From Alistipes sp. (lineage in GTDB: Bacteria; Bacteroidota; Bacteroidia; Bacteroidales; Rikenellaceae), in contig JAFOYS010000049.1 of the NCBI GenBank assembly GCA_017391435.1, positions 1-7,358 of the forward strand: 7,358 bases of DNA, written 5' to 3'. Numbering within the stretch: the first letter of the stretch is position 1; each line of letters opens with the position of its first letter. The position numbers and the translations under genes are program-made. Positions 1 to 5,745 of this stretch are shown piece by piece. The notes under the pieces were generated by a model. That model did not search any database. It had not been told where the DNA came from and saw only the letters and a program-made list of their open reading frames with translations.

Positions 1-2788
1 ACACAAGTTTTTCTGCCGTATCGTGCTCCGCTGCATCAAAGTGGTAGCGGATAATATGATATGCAGCCTCTGCGCCCACAGCATCGCTCTTATCTGCGCT
101 CAAAGTACGATATATCTGCAGTGCATCATCCCTACGACCCTGAGCCGTATAGACCTTAGCGCGACTATGGTGAGCCTTGCGAAGCACAGAGTGCTCAACA
201 TCCTTCAGTGTATCTACATCATCCGCCATTGCAAGCAGCTGATCATCACGACCATCGAGGATTGTCGTCTCTACATATCTCTTAGAGAGTTTGCTGCGGA
301 GCTCTGCATCCTCCGCATAACCATACAGACGACGAAAAGCAGATGCCGACTCAGTATACATCTTATGCTCAAAAGTAACTTCGGCCAACTTCTCCAACAC
401 CGGCACTGTATATCTACCCTTTGGACGGTCAGAGAGAAGCTTCATTCGCTCTAAGGCCCTATCAAGAGAGTCGCACTTTAGGTAACTATCACTAAGACAG
501 AAGAGCGCATCGTCAATATAGTAACCCTTTGGATAGGATGCAATATAGTTCTCAAAGTGGGCTATAGACTCATCTGTCTTGCCGGCAAGATAGATCTTTT
601 CTGCACTGCGATAGCTCAGCGAGTCGCGCGTAACTGCGCTCAAGTCACACTCAACACCCGTACGCTCGGCATAGGCAAAGTATGATGAGACATCCCCCTT
701 TGCAACATATATCTCGCGCACACTATTAATAGCATCTCGGGCCGCCTGAGATTGTGGTGCTGCCGAGATAACCTTATCGTAGCACTCTAATGAGCGGTCA
801 GGGTTGCCGAGATTAAAGTACATAAGACCCAAATCAAGCATTGCCGCAGTCTGGTAAGGTGTTGTCGGGAAGCTATCAAGCAGTCGCTCTAAAACCACCG
901 CACCGTCACCATATCTGCCAGCGGTAAGGTAAGTACGACCAAGCTCATACGAAGCATCGTCTACATAGTCGCCAACATTTGCCGTAACAATACCCTTGAG
1001 CGCATCAATCTTTGGTTGCTCCTTACCAAGTAGACCCAGAGAGATTGCGCGGCGGTAACGAGCATAGTGACTCTGAGGCTGAGCAAGGGCAATAGCGCCC
1101 TCATAATTCTTTACAGCACTCTGGTAGTCGCGCTGCAAGAAGTGGACATCGGCAAGTCTATTGTATCCATCTGCACGAAGTTCGTCGCGCTGCTTATAGA
1201 GCCAAATAAATCCATCCAGCGCTCGCTGTGCCGCACTATTATCGCCACAAGCAATATTTGCATAGCCGAGATTGTAGAGCGCAAGTTTATACTCAGCAGC
1301 CGAGCGAGGCGCACGCTTCAGATAGTAGTTATACTGAGAGACGGCCTGCTTCATATCGCCACTTTGGTAGGCAACCTCACCCAACCAAAAGGCACACAGA
1401 GCGTTATACTTTGGAGAGACACCCACAGCAAGAGACTCCTCTAAAGATTGCTTAGCAAGGTCATAGTCGCCAGCATCAAAGGCCTCAACACCCTTGAAGT
1501 AGGCAATCTTCTGCAGTGCGGTCTTCATACCACCATCGGGATTTGGAAAGGCGCGAATAGCCTCATATGCCATATCGTAATCCTTAGAGTTGTAGTATGC
1601 AGCAATAAGCAGCTCTTTTGCCTCGGCAGTGCGGTCTGTATCTGGATAGCGATTAATATATCTTGCCAAGACATTTATAGACTCGTTAAATGTACCACCG
1701 CCAGTATCAAAGAGTAGCTTACCGTAGTTAAACAGTGCATCCTCGGCAATCTCATTGTTGTACCTCTCATCTGCAGCCATAGCAAAGGCGCGGATAGCAT
1801 TGCGCTTGTCTCCTAAACGGATATAGCAGTCTGCAAGGTGGTATGAGGCATTCTGTGCAAGGTTGTCTGTACCGTTACAAGCAGCCTTAAGAGGCTCAAT
1901 AGCACTTGCATAGTCTGCCGTGCGGTAGGCTGTATAACCGAGCAGATAGTTATCCTCACGACTCATAGCACCGATATTCTTAGCATAGGCTGTAATATAC
2001 TGCAAAGCCTTATTATACCCCTCAAGGCGGAACCAAGCCTCGGCCGCAAGACGCATAACAGCAGTGCGCTCCTTACCTTGAGCCGTCTCAAGCAGAGCGT
2101 CGCAGTGCTGAGTCACATAACGGAAGTTAGAGCGCTCAAACTCAAGTTGCAACAGATAGAAGGGTATAAGCTTTGAGTATGCATCACTACCCTCTAATGA
2201 CTTGAAGCCACTGTAGGCCTTATCAAGTTCTCCACGGCTGTAGGCAATATAAGACTTGTAGTATGTCGCGTGGTCTGCAACCTCACACAGTGGCGAAATG
2301 CGATTAAAGTACTCGAGCGACTTATCCATATTGCCATCGTTGAACTCAATATATCCCATACGGATATCATATCGCTGACGGTCATAGCGGTTCAGAGAGT
2401 TGTAGTTAACCCCCTCAAACTGCTCCTTGGCAAGGGCAAACTCCTCGGTCTGGCAGTAGTGCAGAGCCAGCAAAAAACGAATATCCGCAGCGTGAACAGA
2501 TCCCGGATAGTTCATCAAAAAGGCCCTCATACGCTGCTCCGCAATATTATCATCAAGCATTGCCGCACAGACCGTAAGTCCATACTCTACACTATGCACC
2601 GCAGCCACATCATCCAAAGCCACCATATCCTTCAGACGCAGATATGCGTGCCTTGCATCGGCATATCGTCCGTGCTCAAGCAGACTCTTTGCCCTGGCAA
2701 AGAGCAACTGCTCCGTATTAGCTACCGCCTGCCCGCACACCAATGCCGCAAGCAACATTACAAATAGTATCTTTACTCTTCTAAACAT
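1..2788 (-). CDS. Exported large tetratricopeptide-repeat (TPR) protein, C-terminus beyond window
   Basis: The frame is open without a stop from the ATG at 2788 to the left edge, giving 929 residues with the C-terminus missing. The N-terminus (MFRRVKILFVMLLAALVCGQ, then AVAN) is a signal peptide: basic start, hydrophobic core and a likely signal peptidase I site after AVA. The cysteine in ALVC has Val before it, which makes a poor lipobox, so a lipoprotein is less likely. The rest is helical TPR-type repeat, for example FWLGEVAYQSGDMKQAV near residues 465-481, YNLGYANIACGDNSAA near 500-515, YELGRTYLTAGRYGDGA near 613-629 and LGLMYFNLGNPDRSLE near 647-662. TPR arrays are protein-binding scaffolds; this one should lie in the periplasm or at the outer membrane. 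Bacteroidales genomes carry similar proteins of roughly 1000 residues, often annotated as TPR or YbgF-like (recalled, not searched). No catalytic domain is visible. The partner and role are unknown. It is monocistronic at its 5' end, behind a terminator and its own probable promoter. Confidence 0.9.
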   Translation of the reverse strand, partial: MFRRVKILFVMLLAALVCGQAVANTEQLLFARAKSLLEHGRYADARHAYLRLKDMVALDDVAAVHSVEYGLTVCAAMLDDNIAEQRMRAFLMNYPGSVHAADIRFLLALHYCQTEEFALAKEQFEGVNYNSLNRYDRQRYDIRMGYIEFNDGNMDKSLEYFNRISPLCEVADHATYYKSYIAYSRGELDKAYSGFKSLEGSDAYSKLIPFYLLQLEFERSNFRYVTQHCDALLETAQGKERTAVMRLAAEAWFRLEGYNKALQYITAYAKNIGAMSREDNYLLGYTAYRTADYASAIEPLKAACNGTDNLAQNASYHLADCYIRLGDKRNAIRAFAMAADERYNNEIAEDALFNYGKLLFDTGGGTFNESINVLARYINRYPDTDRTAEAKELLIAAYYNSKDYDMAYEAIRAFPNPDGGMKTALQKIAYFKGVEAFDAGDYDLAKQSLEESLAVGVSPKYNALCAFWLGEVAYQSGDMKQAVSQYNYYLKRAPRSAAEYKLALYNLGYANIACGDNSAAQRALDGFIWLYKQRDELRADGYNRLADVHFLQRDYQSAVKNYEGAIALAQPQSHYARYRRAISLGLLGKEQPKIDALKGIVTANVGDYVDDASYELGRTYLTAGRYGDGAVVLERLLDSFPTTPYQTAAMLDLGLMYFNLGNPDRSLECYDKVISAAPQSQAARDAINSVREIYVAKGDVSSYFAYAERTGVECDLSAVTRDSLSYRSAEKIYLAGKTDESIAHFENYIASYPKGYYIDDALFCLSDSYLKCDSLDRALERMKLLSDRPKGRYTVPVLEKLAEVTFEHKMYTESASAFRRLYGYAEDAELRSKLSKRYVETTILDGRDDQLLAMADDVDTLKDVEHSVLRKAHHSRAKVYTAQGRRDDALQIYRTLSADKSDAVGAEAAYHIIRYHFDAAEHDTAEKLV

Positions 2789-2805
2789 ATCTACACAATT
2801 TGTTG

Positions 2806-2837
2806 CAAAAATAACAATTTCCAACAACACCTCCTAA
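2806..2837 (-). promoter_or_regulatory. Probable Bacteroidota-type promoter of the TPR gene
   Basis: On the minus strand TATTTTTG (2813 to 2806) matches the Bacteroidota -7 consensus TAnnTTTG exactly. Twenty bases upstream lies TTAG (2837 to 2834), three of four matches to the -33 element TTTG. Transcription would begin near 2799, leaving a leader of only about ten bases before the ATG at 2788. The nearest Shine-Dalgarno-like AGGAGG (2834 to 2829) is about 40 bases from the ATG, too far to serve it. The -33 match is imperfect, so this is a prediction. Confidence 0.45.
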
Positions 2838-2853
2838 TTTTCCAAAGGAAAAT
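2837..2853. repeat. 17-bp palindrome, possible operator
   Basis: ATTTTCCAAAGGAAAAT is a perfect inverted repeat with 7-bp arms around a 3-base centre. It abuts the predicted -33 element of the TPR gene, a usual place for a repressor or activator site. No T-run follows it on either strand, so it is not a good terminator. Regulatory function is inferred only from symmetry and position. Confidence 0.4.
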
Positions 2854-2868
2854 CAACAATACAGAGAT

Positions 2869-2894
2869 AAAAAAGACTACTCAACTGAGTAGCC
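2869..2894 (-). terminator. Intrinsic terminator of the DUF1566-like gene
   Basis: Read on the minus strand, GGCTACTC, loop AGTT, GAGTAGTC forms an 8-bp stem (one G-U pair) followed at once by six T. It lies 14 bases past the stop codon of the gene at 2909-3448. It should separate that gene from the TPR gene downstream. The reverse direction has no suitable T-run. Confidence 0.8.
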
Positions 2895-2908
2895 AAAACT
2901 ATCTAAGA

Positions 2909-3448
2909 TTAGAAACGAGCCACTGCACGGACATCACCCGCCCCAGACTTATCTTCATCTTTAATCCTATAATTCCACGGATACTTAAAATCTTTAACGT
3001 GCACCCTAGCTACTAAATACTCATCATCGTAAGCGAAATATCCACGCTCGGTAGATGACCAATACCACCCTTTTACAATCGGCGCACCCAACTGCTCAAG
3101 GCACTGATTGACAGCATTTAGCACAGATATATCATTACGCAGAAAAGTCTCTAATTCTTCCATTGCAGGTAAATACCACCCCTCACCAAGAGAGGCACAA
3201 AAAGCAAATGCAGGATAGCGCTGCTGCCAGCAATCTTGCTCCATAGCAACGGCTTGATTTTTCGCCCCATCGCTCTTGCTATAAGCCCTTATTTCAGAGC
3301 GTATAGCCTCAAGCTCATCTGCCCAACAGCAACAGCACTGCTGAAGGCTCAAAATCTTACCGTGAAGACCATCTTCACTGACCTGAATAACTACACCCTG
3401 CTTTACTCCGTCGTCGTAGTAATCCCCAATTTGATAGACTCGTTCCAT
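2909..3448 (-). CDS. Stand-alone DUF1566/Lcl-C-like domain protein, function unknown
   Basis: The 179-residue product resembles the domain called DUF1566 or Lcl C-terminal in Bacteroidota surface proteins, where it is thought to adopt a C-type-lectin-like fold. Visible hallmarks are an N-terminal YQIGDYYDDGVKQGVV strand pair (5-20), DGLHGKILSL (26-35), YPAFAFC (78-84), WYLPAMEEL (91-99), WYWSSTE (128-134) and the terminal VRAVARF (173-179). In relatives this domain usually ends longer exported proteins. Here it is the whole protein and the start MERVYQIGDYY has no signal peptide or membrane segment, so it is predicted cytoplasmic. Four consecutive cysteines (38-41) followed by Trp42 are unusual; two further cysteines are at 73 and 84. 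It is divergent from the osmC-like gene and has its own terminator, so it is probably transcribed alone. Family membership is from motif recognition, not a search; no enzymatic function can be assigned. Confidence 0.75.
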   Translation of the reverse strand: MERVYQIGDYYDDGVKQGVVIQVSEDGLHGKILSLQQCCCCWADELEAIRSEIRAYSKSDGAKNQAVAMEQDCWQQRYPAFAFCASLGEGWYLPAMEELETFLRNDISVLNAVNQCLEQLGAPIVKGWYWSSTERGYFAYDDEYLVARVHVKDFKYPWNYRIKDEDKSGAGDVRAVARF

Positions 3449-3487
3449 ACTATTGTTTTATAATCAAGAGTCGCTTTACGGAAAAAT

Positions 3488-3515
3488 ATTGCAACTATGG
3501 AACAGAAATTGCAAC
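3488..3515. repeat. Direct repeat ATTGCAAC x2 in the divergent intergenic region
   Basis: ATTGCAAC occurs at 3488-3495 and again at 3508-3515, start to start 20 bp, close to two helical turns. It lies between the divergent DUF1566-like and osmC-like genes, where a regulator of either could bind. A TATTTTTC resembling a -7 box for the minus-strand gene (3488 to 3481) overlaps the first copy, but I found no -33 partner at normal spacing. Functional meaning is inferred. Confidence 0.35.
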
Positions 3516-3544
3516 AGAAAGGAGCAAAAAGCTTTGAGTTATGA
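3497..3544 (+). CDS. Possible 15-codon leader ORF overlapping the osmC-like start
   Basis: An ATG at 3497 opens a 15-residue frame, MEQKLQQKGAKSFEL, whose TGA stop (3542-3544) overlaps the osmC-like ATG in the arrangement ATGA. This layout is typical of translational coupling. An AGGAG at 3520-3524 lies inside the mini-ORF, 16 bases before the osmC-like ATG, which is longer than an ideal spacing. The mini-ORF has no clear ribosome site of its own, and a chance frame of this length is common. Expression is therefore uncertain. Confidence 0.3.
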   Translation: MEQKLQQKGAKSFEL

Positions 3545-3930
3545 AAGTTACAATTACTATTGAGTGCGACAACAAGGGGAAGGTTGTCCCAACAAAGGGT
3601 GTTGAGGAGTTAAACCCAAAAGAGTTACTGCTATACTCGGCGGCATACTGTGCTGCGCTGACACTAAAGGGCATATTAGACAAGGAGCAGATTAGCCCCA
3701 AGCGTCTTGAGATTGAGATGTCGGGAACGCTTAACACTCAGACTGTTACAGCAAAGAGCATCTACACAGATTTCAATATTCTCTACCGTATTGAGTGCAG
3801 TGCTATTACGGAGCAGGCCAAGATTGGTCGTGCAGTAAGGCTGACGACAGAGAAGTACTGTGGAATGTTACAAATGATATCTCGCATAGCGACGCTTACG
3901 CAAGAGGTTGCGATAGTTAGCACCGAGTAA
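3541..3930 (+). CDS. OsmC/Ohr-family protein, probable thiol peroxidase
   Basis: The 129-residue product matches the OsmC/Ohr family, cytoplasmic dimers that reduce organic hydroperoxides or peroxide with two redox cysteines. The family core NPKELLLYSAAYCAALT (25-41) carries the first cysteine, Cys37, and EKYCGML (104-110) carries the second, Cys107; their spacing fits the family. The strands KRLEIEMSGTL (54-64) and the following YTDFNILYRIEC (75-86) fit the central sheet. The length is slightly short of the usual 135-150 because the N-terminal strands are brief. The ATG at 3541 is the earliest possible start, since an in-frame TGA lies at 3535-3537. The second motif reads CGM rather than the common CPV, so the exact subfamily (OsmC, Ohr or YhfA-like) and substrate are unclear. 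It is the only plus-strand gene in the window and converges on the DoxX/MauE-like gene. Confidence 0.88.
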   Translation: MKVTITIECDNKGKVVPTKGVEELNPKELLLYSAAYCAALTLKGILDKEQISPKRLEIEMSGTLNTQTVTAKSIYTDFNILYRIECSAITEQAKIGRAVRLTTEKYCGMLQMISRIATLTQEVAIVSTE

Positions 3931-3931
3931 T

Positions 3932-5053
3932 TTAGATATCGCGACAATTTGCCTTTCGCGACACAATGCCGTCAGTGAGAACAACAATGCCCGTATTCGC
4001 GCGAAGCATAGTCTTCATAGTCTTGGAATCGATGTTATAACAGCGGACAGTCTCACTGCCGGCAAACGAGTGGTATGTAGGGCGAGTGATTGGCTGTGGA
4101 GTAAGGCAAATGACTGCTGCCTGCTCTGCTGCAGCTTGCTCTACAACCTTAGCAAGGCGCTGCTCGCACTTTGGTGATACCTTATCTCGGTCTGTTACAC
4201 AAATCATATATAGGTTGCCCTTGATATTGAGAAGGCTATCTGTAACCTCGCCCTGCTCGTCAGCAACATAAAACTCAAGAATCATCGGCTCCACACGGTC
4301 TGCTACATTCTCAGACACGCGAGTATCTACCCACTCCCAACGCTTCTCATTATGCCAAGCATTGTCATCAAGCGAGAACTCCCTAAGTTTACCCGTACGG
4401 CGGTTACGATAGACAAGCACCACCTCGCTCTCAAGTTTACGATCACGAGCCTCGGCCATAGCCTCTGCTATATTTGTACCCTCACGATAAGGGAGCAGAT
4501 CTACCGGTGGCAGGTGCAAATAGCAGTATGTACCCACGCCCATACTAAAGACAAAGAATAGGCAAGCCAAAGCGAACTCAAGGCGCGAGAAGGCAAACAT
4601 TCTATCAGGGCGATAACGCCACCAGACGATGAGTATCATCGGCAGCAGTACAAGGTTTTTGAGAAATGTCTGCATAGGCGAGAGTTTTATCACCTCACCA
4701 AAGCATCCACAGTCCTCAACAGGTATAAATGTTGCGCTAAGGAAAGTGAGCACCGTAAAAAAGAGTAGCGACACGCTGGCAAAGGTAGAACACATCCTGA
4801 TTCTGACCTTAAAGAGTAGCATACAACCCATCATCAACTCCGCACCACAGAGCCAGATAGAGAATGCCATTACAAGCGGCTCAAACCACTCTAAACCATA
4901 GGAGACAAGGTAGTTATTGACATTAAGAGCCGTACCCCACGGATCTATAGCCTTTACTGCGCCACTAAAGATAAAGGTTATGGCGACAATAACTCTACAG
5001 AGGTGCGTCAGCAGACGGAAGGCACGACGATTTCTCAACACAACACTACCCAT
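3932..5053 (-). CDS. DoxX/MauE-like membrane protein with soluble C-terminal domain
   Basis: The 373-residue product begins with about five hydrophobic helices (near 17-36, 57-82, 90-110, 127-145 and 157-177). The first four resemble the DoxX/MauE fold; MauE is needed for methylamine dehydrogenase maturation and related proteins handle disulfides. A conserved-looking EDCGCFGE (113-120) puts a CxC pair, Cys115 and Cys117, just after the third helix. Residues after 180 form a soluble tail, predicted outside the membrane. Its alternating strands and helices (LYMICVTDRD 281-290, AAVICLTPQ 312-320, TGIVVLTDG 354-362) resemble a thioredoxin-like fold, but no CxxC is present. An in-frame TAG lies one codon before the ATG, fixing the start. 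It follows tmk by 8 bases and is probably the last gene of the suf-tmk transcript. Bacteroidales relatives are usually annotated DoxX family; from memory, many sit beside tpiA instead. Biochemical function is unknown. Confidence 0.8.
   Translation of the reverse strand: MGSVVLRNRRAFRLLTHLCRVIVAITFIFSGAVKAIDPWGTALNVNNYLVSYGLEWFEPLVMAFSIWLCGAELMMGCMLLFKVRIRMCSTFASVSLLFFTVLTFLSATFIPVEDCGCFGEVIKLSPMQTFLKNLVLLPMILIVWWRYRPDRMFAFSRLEFALACLFFVFSMGVGTYCYLHLPPVDLLPYREGTNIAEAMAEARDRKLESEVVLVYRNRRTGKLREFSLDDNAWHNEKRWEWVDTRVSENVADRVEPMILEFYVADEQGEVTDSLLNIKGNLYMICVTDRDKVSPKCEQRLAKVVEQAAAEQAAVICLTPQPITRPTYHSFAGSETVRCYNIDSKTMKTMLRANTGIVVLTDGIVSRKANCRDI
3936..3964 (-). repeat. Hairpin at the convergent gene junction
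   Basis: Two copies of the self-complementary TCGCGA (3939-3944 and 3956-3961) can pair across an 11-base loop. In the minus-strand RNA the stem extends by three more pairs, two of them G-U. It lies in the last codons of the DoxX/MauE-like gene, just past the osmC-like stop. No T-run follows in either direction, so it is not a standard terminator; it could stabilise a 3' end or be coding coincidence. Confidence 0.3.
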
Positions 5054-5061
5054 ACACTATA

Positions 5062-5742
5062 TTATTTTAAAAGTGGCAAGACAAGAGCCTCAATGCGTGC
5101 AAAGATACCCTCTGGGCTATCCATACCACCCTCACTATTACTACAATCAACAACCTTCAGGCACGCGTCTGTCTTAGCCGCCTCAAGGTATACTCGGCGC
5201 ACCTGCTGCTGCAAATCAAGCGACGACTCGTGAATATCACTCTGTCCATTTAGATATGCTCTATCGTCTCCCGTACGCTGCTCTGTAAGCGACTTGGCAG
5301 TAAACGAGAATGGCACATCAAGGAAGATAGAGAGGTCTGGACGAGGAATGTTGTAGTATCCATATTCAGTCTCTAAAATCCACTGCTTGAGTCGCTGCTG
5401 ACCCTCTGCGTCTGCAATTTTTGCACACTGGTAGCCAATATTTGAGTAGACATATCGGTCAACAATCACAACCTTACCCTCCGCCTCCCACTTACGAATC
5501 TGTGGCGCCATATCTGCCCTATCACCGGCAAAAAGTAGCGCGACGATATATGGGTCTACGCTCTCAACACTACCCAACTCCCCACGCAAAAAGCGAGCTA
5601 TAAGTTCTCCATATACCGGAGCCTCAAAGCGCGGAAAGTGGACATACTCACTCTCAATACCTCGCGACTGTAACAGTGCGCGAAGTTGCTTAATCTGCGT
5701 ACTCTTACCAGCTCCGTCTAAACCCTCAAGGACAATAAACAT
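5062..5742 (-). CDS. tmk: Thymidylate kinase (dTMP kinase)
   Basis: This cytoplasmic enzyme phosphorylates dTMP to dTDP with ATP, an essential step to dTTP. The 226-residue product shows the P-loop GLDGAGKST (7-15), the FAGDR segment (71-75) that contacts nucleotide, the DRYVYSN motif (95-101) with the DR(Y/H) signature, the strand IFLDVP (139-144) and a lid region around 151-172 with Arg156 and Arg161. The P-loop lacks the arginine of the eukaryotic (DRAGKST) form, so catalytic arginines are expected in the lid, as in type II bacterial enzymes. Length is a little above the usual 205-215 because of the middle and lid segments, which is common in Bacteroidales versions. The start is secure: the sufS stop TAA lies in the same frame just one codon (GTT) upstream. 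The gene lies 3 bases after sufS and 8 bases before the DoxX/MauE-like gene, so co-transcription is likely. Confidence 0.96.
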   Translation of the reverse strand: MFIVLEGLDGAGKSTQIKQLRALLQSRGIESEYVHFPRFEAPVYGELIARFLRGELGSVESVDPYIVALLFAGDRADMAPQIRKWEAEGKVVIVDRYVYSNIGYQCAKIADAEGQQRLKQWILETEYGYYNIPRPDLSIFLDVPFSFTAKSLTEQRTGDDRAYLNGQSDIHESSLDLQQQVRRVYLEAAKTDACLKVVDCSNSEGGMDSPEGIFARIEALVLPLLK

Positions 5743-5745
5743 AAC

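Noticed and set aside
23..2767. Plus-strand open frames opposite the TPR gene (for example 23-454, 1067-1444 and 2270-2767).
   Set aside because: They are antisense to a single 929-codon frame with clear TPR content and signal peptide; their translations show no recognisable domains.
2838..2852. Second terminator for the DUF1566-like gene.
   Set aside because: The hairpin is AT-rich with a 3-base loop and is not followed by a T-run; a good terminator already lies at 2869-2894.
2909..3448. Diversity-generating retroelement target, since variable proteins of such systems often have a C-type-lectin-like fold.
   Set aside because: No reverse transcriptase, template repeat or accessory gene is present in the window, and the gene end shows no obvious variable repeat.
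3448..3455. TACTATTG as a -7 box for the osmC-like gene.
   Set aside because: It differs from TAnnTTTG at one base and the only upstream TTTG (3430-3433) is 14 bases away, shorter than the usual spacing of about 20.
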